DNA of 64,000 nucleotides from Alcanivorax jadensis T9 (GCF_000756655.1 NZ_ARXU01000003.1:124001-188000), one strand, 5' to 3'. Shown: positions 44,270 through 53,833, counted from the first letter of the stretch. Notes: generated by a model from the letters alone, not told the origin. Numbers and translations: made by a program.

Positions 44270-45145
44270 ATGGCAGCCAATTCACCCGTCAGCGCCTCCG
44301 ACCGCCTCACCTTTACGGTGTTCCTGGCGTTAGCGTTCCACGGCATTCTCATCTTCGGGGTCAGCTTTGCCCCCGAGAAGCAGCGCGCCGCCCCGCATAC
44401 CCTGGAAGTCACCCTGTCCCAGCATCGCAGCGATGACGAGCCGGATGAGGCGGACTTTATTGCCCAGAGCAACCAGCAGGGTTCCGGCGATCTGGCCGAG
44501 AAGCAGGAGCTGACCACCACCGAGCAGGTGGATTTCGCCGACAACAAGCTGGACAAGGTGCAGCTCAAGGAAAAGACCACCCGTGAGCGTCGTGACCGCC
44601 AGTCCCAGTTGCTGGTCATCACCACCGCCCGTACCAGCGATCACCAAATCAAGGCGGACGAGCAGGAGAAAACCGATCCCAAACCGTTCAAGGTAGCCAA
44701 ACAGGAGAACCTGCAGGACCTGAGCCGCGAGATCGCCAGCCTGCAGGCCCGCCTGGATGCCCAGAAACAGGCCTATGCGAAACGTCCGCGCATTCGCCGC
44801 CTGACCTCGGTATCCGCCAAGGCCCACTACGAAGCCCAGTACATCGACAACTTCCGTCGCGAGGTGGAGGCCATGGGCACCCGCAACTTCCCGTCCCGGG
44901 CGCTGAACAGCAATACCTTCGGTGCGGTGCGGCTGGTGGTGGCGATCCAGAAGGATGGTCAACTCAAGGAAGTGCGCCTGCTGAAATCTTCCGGCCACAA
45001 GTTCCTGGACCAGGCCGCCATCCAGAGTGTGCGCCTCGCGGCCCCCTTCGATGCCTTCACCCCAGAGATGCGCAAGAACATGGATGTGCTGGAAATCATC
45101 CGCACCTGGAAGTTCGACAAAAACCAGCGGGTGTCGTCGAAATAA
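44270..45145 (+). CDS. tonB: Energy transducer TonB (TonB3-like)
   Basis: This 291-residue protein has an N-terminal membrane helix (about 12-32), a charged and partly coiled periplasmic region and a C-terminal TonB domain (GAVRLVVAIQKDGQLKEVRL, TWKF). The usual Pro-rich spacer is replaced by a charged Glu/Lys-rich one. Its place beside gshB and pilG matches Pseudomonas tonB3, which is needed for twitching motility, though whether it energises a receptor is open. Confidence 0.88.
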   Translation: MAANSPVSASDRLTFTVFLALAFHGILIFGVSFAPEKQRAAPHTLEVTLSQHRSDDEPDEADFIAQSNQQGSGDLAEKQELTTTEQVDFADNKLDKVQLKEKTTRERRDRQSQLLVITTARTSDHQIKADEQEKTDPKPFKVAKQENLQDLSREIASLQARLDAQKQAYAKRPRIRRLTSVSAKAHYEAQYIDNFRREVEAMGTRNFPSRALNSNTFGAVRLVVAIQKDGQLKEVRLLKSSGHKFLDQAAIQSVRLAAPFDAFTPEMRKNMDVLEIIRTWKFDKNQRVSSK

Positions 45146-45458
45146 AGCCCGCGCTCGCTACAACGCAACTGTAGGAGCGCCTCTCGAGGCGCGAACCGCG
45201 CTTGCGCGGAAATCGCCCGCAGGGTGATCAGGCCTGTCAGCATTCGACAGGTGTCTTTAGAAGAATCCGGTGGTTACCGTTATACGTTTCCTTCGCTGTC
45301 GCTCGGATTCGCACCTCGAGAGGTGCTCCTACATTCGCACCTTGAGAGGCGTATTCGCTACGTTTCGCCCTGCAGGGAATCTGCCCGATACCGGGAAAGG
45401 GCTCCTATCTAGCCTCCCGACGCTTGCAGCGCTCCCTCCTGCCCCGGATACTGTTCCC
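45146..45458. other. Gene-free gap carrying TGTAGGAGC repeats
   Basis: This 313-bp stretch between tonB and yqgE contains no convincing gene. TGTAGGAGCGCCTCTCGAGG... (45170-45195) and its near complement (45308-45333) form a long inverted repeat. An extra partial arm (TTCGCACCTTGAGAGGCG) follows at 45334. Confidence 0.65.
45170..45351. repeat. TGTAGGAGC-family repeat with an extra third arm
   Basis: The 26-base left arm at 45170-45195 pairs with 45308-45333 apart from scattered mismatches. Right after it a third, partial copy of the right arm occurs, so the element looks like a duplicated or rearranged REP-type unit. Confidence 0.75.
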
Positions 45459-46019
45459 ATGGACAATACGACCCTCAAACATCAGTTGCTGGTGGCCATG
45501 CCGCAGATGGCTGACCCCAACTTCGAACATTCCGTCACCTATATCGTCGAATACAGCAGCGAGGGGGCCATGGGGCTGACCCTCAACCGCCCGGTGCAGA
45601 TCAGTCTGGGTGATATTCTCAGCGACATGGACATCGAGATTGAAGTGCCGCCGTCCGAGCGTCACCGGGTGGTGGCAGGTGGGCCGATTCAGCAAGAGGC
45701 GGGGTTTGTCCTGCATGCGGCGTCGACGCACTGGCAATCCAGTGTGCCGCTCAGCGATGGCCTGATGCTGACCACCAGCCGCGATATTCTGGAAGCCATT
45801 GCCATCGGCGAAGGGCCGGAGCAATCGCTGATCTGCCTGGGCTATGCCGGCTGGGACGCCGGTCAACTGGAGCAGGAGCTGGTGGAAAACACCTGGCTCA
45901 GCACCCCGGCAAGCCGTGAGCTCGTTCTCGACACCCCCTTCGAACAAACCTGGCAAGCCGCCGCGGCTCGAATCGGCGTGGATATGAGTCTGATTGCGAC
46001 CCAGGCGGGGCACAGTTAA
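45459..46019 (+). CDS. yqgE: UPF0301 protein (AlgH/YqgE family)
   Basis: This 186-residue protein has the family core VAMPQMADPNFEHSVTYI, GALGLTLNRP-like GAMGLTLNRP and GGPIQQEAGFVLH. Molecular function unknown; often next to yqgF, as here. The ATG at 45459 (MDNTTLKHQ) is the family-like start; an open frame runs 63 codons upstream without family similarity. Confidence 0.93.
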   Translation: MDNTTLKHQLLVAMPQMADPNFEHSVTYIVEYSSEGAMGLTLNRPVQISLGDILSDMDIEIEVPPSERHRVVAGGPIQQEAGFVLHAASTHWQSSVPLSDGLMLTTSRDILEAIAIGEGPEQSLICLGYAGWDAGQLEQELVENTWLSTPASRELVLDTPFEQTWQAAAARIGVDMSLIATQAGHS

Positions 46020-46020
46020 T

Positions 46021-46185
46021 GCAGTTGATAGTTGACAGTGGACAGTGGACAGCTACGCGACCTCGCCCCTTTTTTTTCGCCCATAGTAAAGATTTCGCGC
46101 CTGATCTTTGGGCGCGGCTTCCTGGATTTAAGAGCTGCATCATCCCGTTCCGCGACGCTGTCCACTGTCCACTATCAACTGTCCA
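46021..46185. repeat. Nested palindrome after the yqgE stop codon
   Basis: The left arm (GTTGATAGTTGACAGTGGAC and following, 46023-46052) and right arm (46158-46184) are long near-complements. The loop carries a GC-rich core with GGGCGCGGC, like that at 52396-52430. It begins 2 bp after the yqgE stop codon and ends just before yqgF. Confidence 0.85.
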
Positions 46186-46194
46186 TTATTATTC

Positions 46195-46596
46195 ATGATC
46201 CTCGCCTTCGACTACGGCACACAAAAAATCGGCGTGGCCAGTGGCAACAGTCTGCTGGGTACTGCCACGCCCCTGAAAGCCCTCTCCTGCAAGAACACCC
46301 AACCCAACTGGGATGACATTGCTGCCTTGCTGAAAGAGTGGGAGCCGGAGGAGCTGGTGGTGGGTCTACCGTTGAACATGGATGGCAGCGAAAGCGAATC
46401 CACGGCGCGGGCGAAGAAATTTGCAGGCCGTTTGAAAGGCCGGTTCGGCATGAAAGTGTGGCTGGTGGATGAACGCTTGAGCACCCGTGAAGCGCGGGAG
46501 CGTACCGGGATCCAGAAAGCCGACTCGCGAGTGGATTCCATGGCAGCGGTGATTATTGCCGAAGGCTTCTTCGCGGGCGAGGCACAGGTTTTTTAA
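46195..46596 (+). CDS. yqgF: Holliday junction resolvase-like protein YqgF/RuvX
   Basis: This 133-residue RNase H-fold protein has DYGTQKIGVA (Asp5), VVGLPLNMDG, and DERLSTREA with the late acidic residue of VDSMAAVIIAEGF. By family it processes pre-16S rRNA 5' ends. Overlaps nothing; yqgE is immediately upstream beyond the palindrome. Confidence 0.93.
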   Translation: MILAFDYGTQKIGVASGNSLLGTATPLKALSCKNTQPNWDDIAALLKEWEPEELVVGLPLNMDGSESESTARAKKFAGRLKGRFGMKVWLVDERLSTREARERTGIQKADSRVDSMAAVIIAEGFFAGEAQVF

Positions 46597-46622
46597 TACC
46601 AATTATATGGGGGAAAACAGGT

Positions 46623-47999
46623 TTGAGAGAAAAAACGGAAGTTAAGTCGTTGACCCTTGTGGTTGTTCTTTCAATTCTGATTGCAGGCTGCGGTGGCGGT
46701 GGCGGAGGTGATGGTCAATCTGCTACCGGGTCCTATGCGCCGGTTCCCGATACCGTGACCTACCGGGAGGGTGGCGATGTTAAAGGTATGCAGGTTTTCG
46801 ACTACAGCGTAAGCAATGTTATTCGATCCCGGTTTGTTGTGGATCCGGGTACTGATGGCCGATGGGGGACAGGCGATGATGTGCGTGCGGGAGGCCTGAC
46901 ATGCCGATATCAGCCATCTAAAAACCCTCTCCCTCCTGCGCTTCTGTCCGTAGTGCAAAACATGGGAACAAATGGTGATGGGAATTTCGCCCTTCAACAG
47001 CTTGATATTGAAAGTGACGGTCGACTTTCAGTGTGTCCGCGCTGGAAAGGAAAGCAACTCGTTAGGGAAGAAGTGCTTTGCAAGGGGGCATTTTGTCCAG
47101 CCAGGTACCAACTTGGTTACAGGATGACGATAATCCAGCAGGCGCTGGAGTACGGCGGCTGGAAGCAATCCCAGCATGTGGTTTTCTACGGAGAGAATGA
47201 TCAGATAACAACGGCGCCCCCTTTTCTTTCTCACATTCAAACCACCGAGTTATCGGGAGACTCGCAGGCCGGTTTCGAATTTGTTGTCACGGTAGATCCA
47301 TCTCCCGAATATTCGGATTCCGTCAGCCTGCCGAATATTGCCGTCTATTCCGGCAATGGCTACCAGAAAAAAGTGGCCAAGTGGTTGCCCGGAGATCTGG
47401 AAAGCCGGGTGATCATTGATCGCTATGGTGACAATGATAGCTATGTTGATACCCGTTACCGGACATTAACCTGGCTTCCAGAAAAAGGTGAGTTGCAGGT
47501 GAGTGAAGCCAGCCAGAACCCACCTGCTTCGAATCAGTTGATGAAGGTTTATGTCTTTGATGGAGAAGAGAAGCCTATCGGGGAGATCTTCCTTGGTGCA
47601 GGTAATGACGAAATATGGTTCAGCATTGATGACGTGGTCGAAGGGTTCCCCGAATTTGTTTACGACGAAAACGGCCAGCTTCTGTCAATGCTTGATACAC
47701 AGGAAAATCCGGAGCGCGAGTTCACCTATGATGGAGATAAAGTAAAATCCATTCATGTCCGGGATCGGAAAAGAAGGGAATACCAATATTCAGATGCAAA
47801 GCTTGCCAAGATAAGTCTTTTTTCTCGTAGTGTTGAAAGGGAGGAGATCGAGCACCAGGTCCTCTTTCGTGATGATATCTCGGGTGTGGCCACATTTATT
47901 CCCGATAGGCGCTTTCCGAGAGATAAGGAAGGAGTTTTTCTAGACCCGCTTTTTCCTCAAGATAGAGATCAGATTATACGTCTCGGGCGTCCTTTCTGA
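46623..47999 (+). CDS. Lipoprotein of unknown function with YD-like C-terminus
   Basis: This 458-residue protein has a signal peptide with lipobox (LSILIAGC, Cys23) followed by six Gly. A large beta-rich middle follows, then a region with FVYDENGQLLSML and EFTYDGDKVKSIHV that resembles YD/RHS-type repeats. The start is TTG. Codon use is more AT-rich than the neighbours, suggesting transfer. It lies between yqgF and pyrR, a pair normally adjacent in Pseudomonas. Confidence 0.65.
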   Translation: MREKTEVKSLTLVVVLSILIAGCGGGGGGDGQSATGSYAPVPDTVTYREGGDVKGMQVFDYSVSNVIRSRFVVDPGTDGRWGTGDDVRAGGLTCRYQPSKNPLPPALLSVVQNMGTNGDGNFALQQLDIESDGRLSVCPRWKGKQLVREEVLCKGAFCPARYQLGYRMTIIQQALEYGGWKQSQHVVFYGENDQITTAPPFLSHIQTTELSGDSQAGFEFVVTVDPSPEYSDSVSLPNIAVYSGNGYQKKVAKWLPGDLESRVIIDRYGDNDSYVDTRYRTLTWLPEKGELQVSEASQNPPASNQLMKVYVFDGEEKPIGEIFLGAGNDEIWFSIDDVVEGFPEFVYDENGQLLSMLDTQENPEREFTYDGDKVKSIHVRDRKRREYQYSDAKLAKISLFSRSVEREEIEHQVLFRDDISGVATFIPDRRFPRDKEGVFLDPLFPQDRDQIIRLGRPF

Positions 48000-48002
48000 G
48001 TA

Positions 48003-48033
48003 TGCAGGAGCTCATGCAAGCATGGCTCCTGCA
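48003..48033. repeat. TGTAGGAGC-family variant hairpin
   Basis: TGCAGGAGC...GCTCCTGCA forms an inverted repeat of the CATGC-core type 3 bp after the lipoprotein stop codon. It lies between convergent genes. Confidence 0.7.
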
Positions 48034-48060
48034 GTTCTTGGCTTTTGTTACTTCAGAACC

Positions 48061-48657
48061 TTACTGCCGAACCCCTTCCACGGAAATAATAATCTCCACG
48101 GTTTCCGATGCCGGGCCCAGGTCATAGGTGATGCCGAAGTCCGCCAGCTTCAGGGTGGTGGAGGCTTCCAGGCCCATGCGGTAACCGCCCCAGGGATCAT
48201 CGCCGTAGCCGAGCAGTTTGGCGTCCAGGGTGACTGGCTTGGTGACGCCATGCAGGGTGAAATCGCCGGTGATTTTTGCGGTTTTTTCGCCGGTCTTTTC
48301 AATCTTTGTGCTCTTGAAGGTGGCGGTGGGGTACTCGTCTACCTCGAGGAAGTCATCGCCGCGCAGGTGCTTGTCACGCTCGGCGTGGTTGCTGTCCAGG
48401 CTGGCGACCTGGATGGTGGCCTGCACGCTGCTGTTCTCCGGGTTGTCCGCGTCCACGGTGAAGCTGCCGTCGAAATCGTTGAAGCGGCCGTACAACCAGC
48501 TGTAGCCCAGATGGGAAATCTTGAACATGACAAACTGGTGAGCGCCCTTTTTATCAAACGCATAGGTGCCGCCGGGTTTATCGGCAAAGGCCATGCTGCT
48601 GAGCAGCAGTGCCAGGGCGGGAATGGTGATTTTCTTTGCTAGCGTCAACATAAGCAT
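48061..48657 (-). CDS. YceI family periplasmic protein
   Basis: This 198-residue protein has a signal peptide (cleavage after MAFA) and a lipocalin-like domain with [19 protein letters not shown] and [10 protein letters not shown]. The family binds polyprenoid or other lipids in the periplasm. It follows the b561 gene by 25 bp, the same order as E. coli yceJ-yceI. Confidence 0.9.
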   Translation of the reverse strand: MLMLTLAKKITIPALALLLSSMAFADKPGGTYAFDKKGAHQFVMFKISHLGYSWLYGRFNDFDGSFTVDADNPENSSVQATIQVASLDSNHAERDKHLRGDDFLEVDEYPTATFKSTKIEKTGEKTAKITGDFTLHGVTKPVTLDAKLLGYGDDPWGGYRMGLEASTTLKLADFGITYDLGPASETVEIIISVEGVRQ

Positions 48658-48682
48658 CGAACTCCGTTTGGATTAAAGGTTG

Positions 48683-49255
48683 TCAGGAAAGCTTGTCCGG
48701 GTCACGGGGCGCTTTGCCCAGCATGCGGCGCAAGGTGTCGTCCCGATCAAGCAAGTGGTGTTTGAGCGCGGCCAGGGCATGCACGCCGGCGAGGATGATG
48801 ATCGCCCAGGTGGCAATCTCGTGGATGTCTCCGGCAAGATCTTCCAGGCCCTTCTGGTCGCCGGTCATAGAGGGTACGGCAAACCAGTTGAATACATCGA
48901 TGGCAGACCCGTCGGCGCTGGTGATCAGATAGCCGCTGATCATGGCGGTGAACAGCAACAGATACAGGGCCCAGTGGGTCAGGTGGGCGCTGACTTTTTC
49001 CCAGGGCTGATGGGTGGGCAGGGCTTTCGGGGGTGGAGAAATCAGCCGCCACAGTAGGCGGGCGCCCATCACCAGAAACAGCAGGATGCCCACGCTGCGA
49101 TGCAGGTGCGGCGCGCTGCGGTACCAGTCGTGGTAGTAGGTCAGGTCGACCATGTAAAGCCCCAGCGCAAACATGCCCACCACCGTCATCGCCACCAGCC
49201 AATGCAGTGCGATGGTGATGATGCCGAAGCGTTGTGAGTCGTTGCGCAGTTGCAT
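48683..49255 (-). CDS. Cytochrome b561
   Basis: This 190-residue four-helix cytochrome has haem-ligand histidines in IALHWLVA, HLHRSVGILL, HLTHWALY and HEIATWAIIILAGVHALAALKHH. It likely reduces or is reduced at the periplasmic side together with the YceI-partner. It is the second b561 in the window (the other at 27398). Confidence 0.88.
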   Translation of the reverse strand: MQLRNDSQRFGIITIALHWLVAMTVVGMFALGLYMVDLTYYHDWYRSAPHLHRSVGILLFLVMGARLLWRLISPPPKALPTHQPWEKVSAHLTHWALYLLLFTAMISGYLITSADGSAIDVFNWFAVPSMTGDQKGLEDLAGDIHEIATWAIIILAGVHALAALKHHLLDRDDTLRRMLGKAPRDPDKLS

Positions 49256-49513
49256 CCCTGTACCCTACCCGATCTTCCTGATGATTGGAGTGTTGCCCGC
49301 TAGCCGGGTTCCGCCCTTTACAAAACTTACCGTTACCGGCGACGGCTTTGCCATCCTCACCTTGGCGGGGTGTTACTGCCATCCCAAAAAACTGAACGGT
49401 TTGATCATCTGGCCTGAAGGTTTGTCGGGTCCTGGCCTTTATTCTTTCTCCGGCAGGCGCCATGCTTGCAGGGCGAACGTCGGATATCGCCATACACAGA
49501 GCAGGAGAGCCCC

Positions 49514-50041
49514 TTGAGCTGGGACGAGCAACAACTACAGACACATCTGGAAACCATGGCCAAAGCCATCACCGAACAATACGGTGATTCGTCGCCGTTG
49601 CTGGTGGGGATCGAGTCCGGCGGCGCCTGGGTGGCCCAGGCATTGAACGAGAAGCTGGCCAAGCCGCTGCCAATGGGCACCCTGAACCCGGCGTTCTACC
49701 GGGATGACTTCGATACCCGGGGGCTGAAAAGTACCGTGTCTCCATCGAAGCTGCCCCTGGAGGTGGATGGCCAGCATATTCTGCTGGTGGACGATGTGCT
49801 GATGACTGGCCGCACCATCCGTGCCGCCATGAACGAACTGTTCGATTTCGGTCGCCCGGCGTCGATTGCCCTGGTGGTGTTATTCGATATTGGTCACCGG
49901 CAATTGCCAATTCGTGCCGATATCTGTGGTGAAACTTTGGCATTGCCCCCCCATCAGCGGGTAGAATTACGCGGGCCCTCTCCGTTGGTTGCCGAGATTC
50001 GCAATCTGGTGGTTGAGGATGAAACAGAGACAAGGTCTTAA
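49514..50041 (+). CDS. pyrR: PyrR: pyrimidine regulator/uracil phosphoribosyltransferase-like
   Basis: This 175-residue PRTase-fold protein has the PRPP motif [15 protein letters not shown]. It starts at TTG with AGGAGA 5 bases upstream, since no suitable ATG lies near. In Pseudomonas the linked pyrR acts in control of pyrimidine synthesis but its exact mechanism is not the Bacillus attenuation; this gene cannot settle it. Next to pyrB (2 bp gap). Confidence 0.88.
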   Translation: MSWDEQQLQTHLETMAKAITEQYGDSSPLLVGIESGGAWVAQALNEKLAKPLPMGTLNPAFYRDDFDTRGLKSTVSPSKLPLEVDGQHILLVDDVLMTGRTIRAAMNELFDFGRPASIALVVLFDIGHRQLPIRADICGETLALPPHQRVELRGPSPLVAEIRNLVVEDETETRS

Positions 50042-50043
50042 GA

Positions 50044-51057
50044 ATGACGCCGACGCTTGCGCCATCCTCCCGCGTACAACTTACCGAAGACGGTAAGCTT
50101 CGCCATTTTCTGACTACCGAGCACCTGCCCCGCTCTCTCCTTGAAGACATTCTGGATACCGCCGCCAGCTTTGTGGACGTGGGCGGCCGGTCGATCAAGA
50201 AGGTACCGCTGCTGCGCGGCAAGACAGTGGTCAACCTCTTCTTCGAGTCCAGCACCCGCACCCGCAGTACCTTCGAGCTGGCTGCCCAGCGACTGAGCGC
50301 CGATGTGCTCAACCTGGATATTGCCAAATCCGCTACCAGCAAGGGTGAAACCCTGCTCGATACCCTGCGTAATCTGGAAGCCATGGCGGCGGACATGTTC
50401 GTGGTGCGTCATCAGGATTCCGGCGCCCCCTTCTTTATCGCCAATGAAGTGACCCCCAATGTGGCGGTGATCAATGCCGGTGACGGGCGCCATGCCCACC
50501 CCACCCAGGCGATGCTCGACATGTACACCATCCGCCACTACAAGGGTGGCTTCGAGGGCCTGAAAGTGGCCATCGTCGGTGACATCCTGCACTCGCGGGT
50601 GGCGCGCTCCCAGATCCATGCCCTGAATATCCTCGGCGCCGATGAAGTGCGCCTGATCGGCCCGAAAACCCTGTTGCCGGTAGAGGCAGAATCCCTGGGG
50701 GCGACGGTGTTCACCGACATGGCCCTGGGCCTGAAAGACGTGGATGTGGTGATCATGCTGCGCCTGCAGAAGGAACGCATGGATTCCGCCCTGCTGCCCA
50801 GTGAGGGAGAGTTTTTCCGCCTCTACGGGCTCAACAACGACAAGCTGCAACTGGCCAAACCGGATGCCATTGTCATGCATCCCGGGCCCATCAACCGGGG
50901 TGTGGAAATCGCCTCGGAAGTGGCCGACGGGCCCCGTTCGGTGATTCTCAACCAGGTGACCTTCGGTATTGCGGTGCGCATGGCGGTCATGTCCATGGCC
51001 ATCAGCGGCCAGGAAAGCAGCGCCCATGGCCGCACGGGAGGTGAGCGTGGCCAGTAA
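50044..51057 (+). CDS. pyrB: Aspartate carbamoyltransferase catalytic chain
   Basis: This 337-residue enzyme makes carbamoyl aspartate from carbamoyl phosphate and aspartate. The motif [13 protein letters not shown], the SKGET loop and [11 protein letters not shown] are all present. A longer N-terminus than in E. coli (about 20 extra residues) is as in pseudomonad class A enzymes, which need PyrC' to assemble. The pyrC' start lies inside its last codons. Confidence 0.96.
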   Translation: MTPTLAPSSRVQLTEDGKLRHFLTTEHLPRSLLEDILDTAASFVDVGGRSIKKVPLLRGKTVVNLFFESSTRTRSTFELAAQRLSADVLNLDIAKSATSKGETLLDTLRNLEAMAADMFVVRHQDSGAPFFIANEVTPNVAVINAGDGRHAHPTQAMLDMYTIRHYKGGFEGLKVAIVGDILHSRVARSQIHALNILGADEVRLIGPKTLLPVEAESLGATVFTDMALGLKDVDVVIMLRLQKERMDSALLPSEGEFFRLYGLNNDKLQLAKPDAIVMHPGPINRGVEIASEVADGPRSVILNQVTFGIAVRMAVMSMAISGQESSAHGRTGGERGQ

Positions 51058-52330
51058 GAAAGCCAATATCCTGATTCGCAAGGGCCGGGTCATCGATCCG
51101 GCCAGTGGCCGTGACGAAATCGCCGATCTGTTGATCGAAAACGGCCGCCTGGTGCGTATCGGCGCCAGCCTGGATGCGCCCGGCGCAGACATTGTGGAAG
51201 CGGAAGGCCACTGGGTGCTGCCCGGGCTGGTGGATGTCTGCGTGCATCTGTCTCTGCCGGGCAGCGGTCGCAGCGGTGACATCGCCAGCGAAACCCGCGC
51301 CGCCGCCGCCGGTGGCATCACTCACCTGGTGGCCCAGCCGGATTGTGGCCCGGTGGACTCCACCGCCGTGGTGCGGCTGATTCGCGAGCAGGCCGGCCAG
51401 GCCGGGTTTGCGCGGATCATGCCCATTGCTGCAATGACCCAGGGACTGGCCGGCGATCAGCTGGCGGAAATGTCCACCCTGGCCAAGGCGGGTTGTATCG
51501 CGGTGGGTAATGCGGGGCGCAAGGTGGCTAGTGCCCTGGTGCTCAAGCGGTCCCTGGAATACGCCTCCACCTTTGATTTGCCGGTGATGTTCCGGCCCCA
51601 GGATTCTGCGTTGAGCGCCGGTGGCTGTGCCCATGAAGGCGCAGTGGCCACCCGCCTTGGGCTGCCGGGAATTCCGGCGGTGGCGGAAAGTGTCGACCTG
51701 TCCCGGGACCTGCTGCTGGTGGAAGCCACCGGCGTGCGCGCCCATTTTCAGCAGATTTCCAGTGCCGAGTCCCTGCGCCTGCTGCGCGCGGCCAAGCGTC
51801 GCGGTCTGCCGGTGACGGCGGATGTGAGTATCCAGCACCTGCTGCTGGATGAGTCGGCCCTGGAAGGGTTCAACAGTCACTGCCATGTGATTCCGCCGCT
51901 GCGCAGTGCGGCCGATCGCGAGGCCTTGCTGGAGGCGGTGGCAGACGGCACTATCGATGCCATCTGCTCCCAGCACACCCCCATCGGCTCCTCCAGCAAG
52001 GCGGCACCCTTCCCGGCCACCAAGCCGGGCATGGCCGGGCTGGATACCCTGCTCGGTCTGGTGCTGCAACTGGTGAACGACGGCAAGCTGGAACTGCCGC
52101 GCGCCCTGGATGCCATCACCGCCGCCCCGGCCCGCTGCCTGGGGCTTCAGGCCGGCCAACTGGAAACCGGCCGCCCGGCCAGCCTCTGCGTGCTGGATGC
52201 CGAGGCCGATAAAGACTACGCCGAACACTGGCTGTCCGCCGGCAACAACTCCCCCTGGCGGCGCGCGGTGCTCAAGGGCAACGTGAAGCTGACGGTGTGT
52301 CAGGGGAAAGTGAGTTGGCTAAGCGATTAG
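51047..52330 (+). CDS. pyrC': Inactive dihydroorotase homologue PyrC'
   Basis: This 427-residue amidohydrolase-fold protein has the DHOase layout but the usual metal motif HxH is altered: [11 protein letters not shown] instead of DxHVHxRxPG. FRPQDSAL likewise replaces the usual HAED-type segment. It should be catalytically dead and serve as the structural partner of PyrB, as in Pseudomonas. The start is GTG with GGGAGG upstream, overlapping pyrB by 11 bases. Confidence 0.9.
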   Translation: MASKKANILIRKGRVIDPASGRDEIADLLIENGRLVRIGASLDAPGADIVEAEGHWVLPGLVDVCVHLSLPGSGRSGDIASETRAAAAGGITHLVAQPDCGPVDSTAVVRLIREQAGQAGFARIMPIAAMTQGLAGDQLAEMSTLAKAGCIAVGNAGRKVASALVLKRSLEYASTFDLPVMFRPQDSALSAGGCAHEGAVATRLGLPGIPAVAESVDLSRDLLLVEATGVRAHFQQISSAESLRLLRAAKRRGLPVTADVSIQHLLLDESALEGFNSHCHVIPPLRSAADREALLEAVADGTIDAICSQHTPIGSSSKAAPFPATKPGMAGLDTLLGLVLQLVNDGKLELPRALDAITAAPARCLGLQAGQLETGRPASLCVLDAEADKDYAEHWLSAGNNSPWRRAVLKGNVKLTVCQGKVSWLSD

Positions 52331-52331
52331 G

Positions 52332-52488
52332 CAATTGATAATTGAGAATGGATAATTGATAACGCGCGAATAAGCGCCGCATTGATCTTAAAGACATGAG
52401 GCCGCGTCCAGACTCTGGGCGCGGCCTCATGCGTTTGCAGAACCCACCAGCTTTGTCCCGCGAGTTATCCATTCTCAACTATCAATTA
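52332..52488. repeat. Nested palindrome after the pyrC' stop codon
   Basis: The outer arms (AATTGATAATTGAGAATGGA, 52333-52352, and following) face 52464-52488. An inner perfect hairpin ATGAGGCCGCG/CGCGGCCTCAT (52396-52406 with 52420-52430) carries the GGGCGCGGC core. It begins 1-2 bp after the pyrC' stop and runs into the 3' end of the convergent dsb-like gene. Confidence 0.87.
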
Positions 52489-53027
52489 AGCTGAAACACC
52501 TCCGCCCGCAACGCTTCCTCCCCAACGACCCCCGGTGCCAGCCGCCAGCGTCCCTGTGAATCTTCAAACACCAGTGCCGGGGTGCCCTGCAGGCCCAAGC
52601 CGATCATCAGGGCGGTGTTGTTGTGGATCTGGCTGCGGATGGCGTCGGGAACCCGCTCCAGCGGCCGGATACCGCCGTCGTCAAAGTGGCCTTCGTGCTC
52701 GGCCAGTGCCACTGCCGGGTCCGGTGCGGCGAGGATGGCGCCACCTTGGGTAAAGCTGCGCTTGGGGTGGATCATACCGACGATGATATGGCGCACCTGC
52801 AGGGTGTTATCCGGGTCGTTGACCAGTGGTTGCATGTTTTCCCATAGAACGGCGCAGTAGGGGCAGGCCATGTCGGTGAACACATAGGCCACCCGTTGCG
52901 GGTCTTCGGCTCCCTCTGCCACCCAACTGCTGCTCTCCAGCCGGGCGAGCAGGCTTTCCATGTCGGCTTGTTCGCCCAGAGCGGATAGTGGTAGCAGCAT
53001 GGCGACCAGCAAGGTGAGCATTCTCAT
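52482..53027 (-). CDS. DsbG/DsbC-like periplasmic thiol-disulfide protein
   Basis: This 181-residue protein has a signal peptide (cleavage about residue 18-19) and a thioredoxin fold with CPYC (Cys55, Cys58). A cis-Pro region follows late (LGLQGTPALVF). It lacks the N-terminal dimer domain of DsbC. It overlaps the TlpA-like gene upstream by 4 bases, so the two work together in periplasmic thiol reduction or cytochrome maturation. Confidence 0.85.
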   Translation of the reverse strand: MRMLTLLVAMLLPLSALGEQADMESLLARLESSSWVAEGAEDPQRVAYVFTDMACPYCAVLWENMQPLVNDPDNTLQVRHIIVGMIHPKRSFTQGGAILAAPDPAVALAEHEGHFDDGGIRPLERVPDAIRSQIHNNTALMIGLGLQGTPALVFEDSQGRWRLAPGVVGEEALRAEVFQLN

Positions 53028-53833
53028 GGGCGAGGATCATCCAGGTGAGTGGTAAGGAGGTGATGCAGGCTGGCCCGGGACAGAGGACCGAAGTGACGGG
53101 CCAGCTCGTTGCCGTCGCCATCAAGCAGCAGGGTCAGCGGCAGGCCACCGTTGCCAGCATGTTGACCCAGTGCCATCGATGGGTCCAGCAGCGGCAGATC
53201 AAAATGCAGGTCGGCCTGTATCAGGTAATCCCGCACGGCCGAGGCGGTTTCCCCCTGATTGGCCAGCACGAAGCGAACATTGGGGTAGCGCGACTGGGCG
53301 CTGGCCAGCACCGGCATTTCCCGCCGACAAGGTGGGCACCAGGTGGCCCAAAGATTGATCAGGGTTGGTCCCTGTGCCACTTGCGTGAGGGGTATGGGCG
53401 TGCCCTGCAGGTTTTCCAGAGTGATGTCCGGCATGGGGACGGGCTCGGGTGTCATGGCGCGCAGGGTGGCCAGGGAAATGGCCAATGCCATTAATGCCAC
53501 TGCGGCGCTGGAGAGCAACGCCAGCCGCAGGGCCGGTCGACGCCATAAGCTCAGAATCGCGACCGGTAGGGCTGCGAGTGCCCCGGGCCACCACCAGCCG
53601 CCATCGCGAATATCCAGCATGGCCAAAAGGCCGGAATACTGCTCGGGGTAACGCAACACAAAGGCCAGACGGGCGCCAGCCAAGGCTGACAGAGTGATTA
53701 GCCACAGCCACTTTTCTACCGGCTTGCCGCGCCACTGCCACCAGAGGCTGGCCAGTACGGCGGCGGAAAAGGTAATCAGGGCAACAACAGTGCCCGCTGG
53801 CAGCGCCAGCGGGCCGATCAGAATGGCGTCCAA
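53024..53833 (-). CDS. TlpA-like thioredoxin fused to an Lgt-like membrane part
   Basis: This 269-residue protein has about four N-terminal membrane segments. Their pattern resembles prolipoprotein diacylglyceryl transferase (IGPLALPAG, ARLAFVLRYPEQY), but they are too short to be active. A periplasmic thioredoxin-like domain (about 130-269) with WCPPC (Cys166, Cys169) follows. The membrane part may bring electrons across the membrane, as in DsbD-type systems; this is inferred. Confidence 0.8.
   Translation of the reverse strand: MDAILIGPLALPAGTVVALITFSAAVLASLWWQWRGKPVEKWLWLITLSALAGARLAFVLRYPEQYSGLLAMLDIRDGGWWWPGALAALPVAILSLWRRPALRLALLSSAAVALMALAISLATLRAMTPEPVPMPDITLENLQGTPIPLTQVAQGPTLINLWATWCPPCRREMPVLASAQSRYPNVRFVLANQGETASAVRDYLIQADLHFDLPLLDPSMALGQHAGNGGLPLTLLLDGDGNELARHFGPLSRASLHHLLTTHLDDPRP

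Noticed and set aside
51002-52228. Minus-strand open frame of 408 codons opposite pyrC'
   Set aside because: Shadow of pyrC'; Gln/His-rich translation and no start context.
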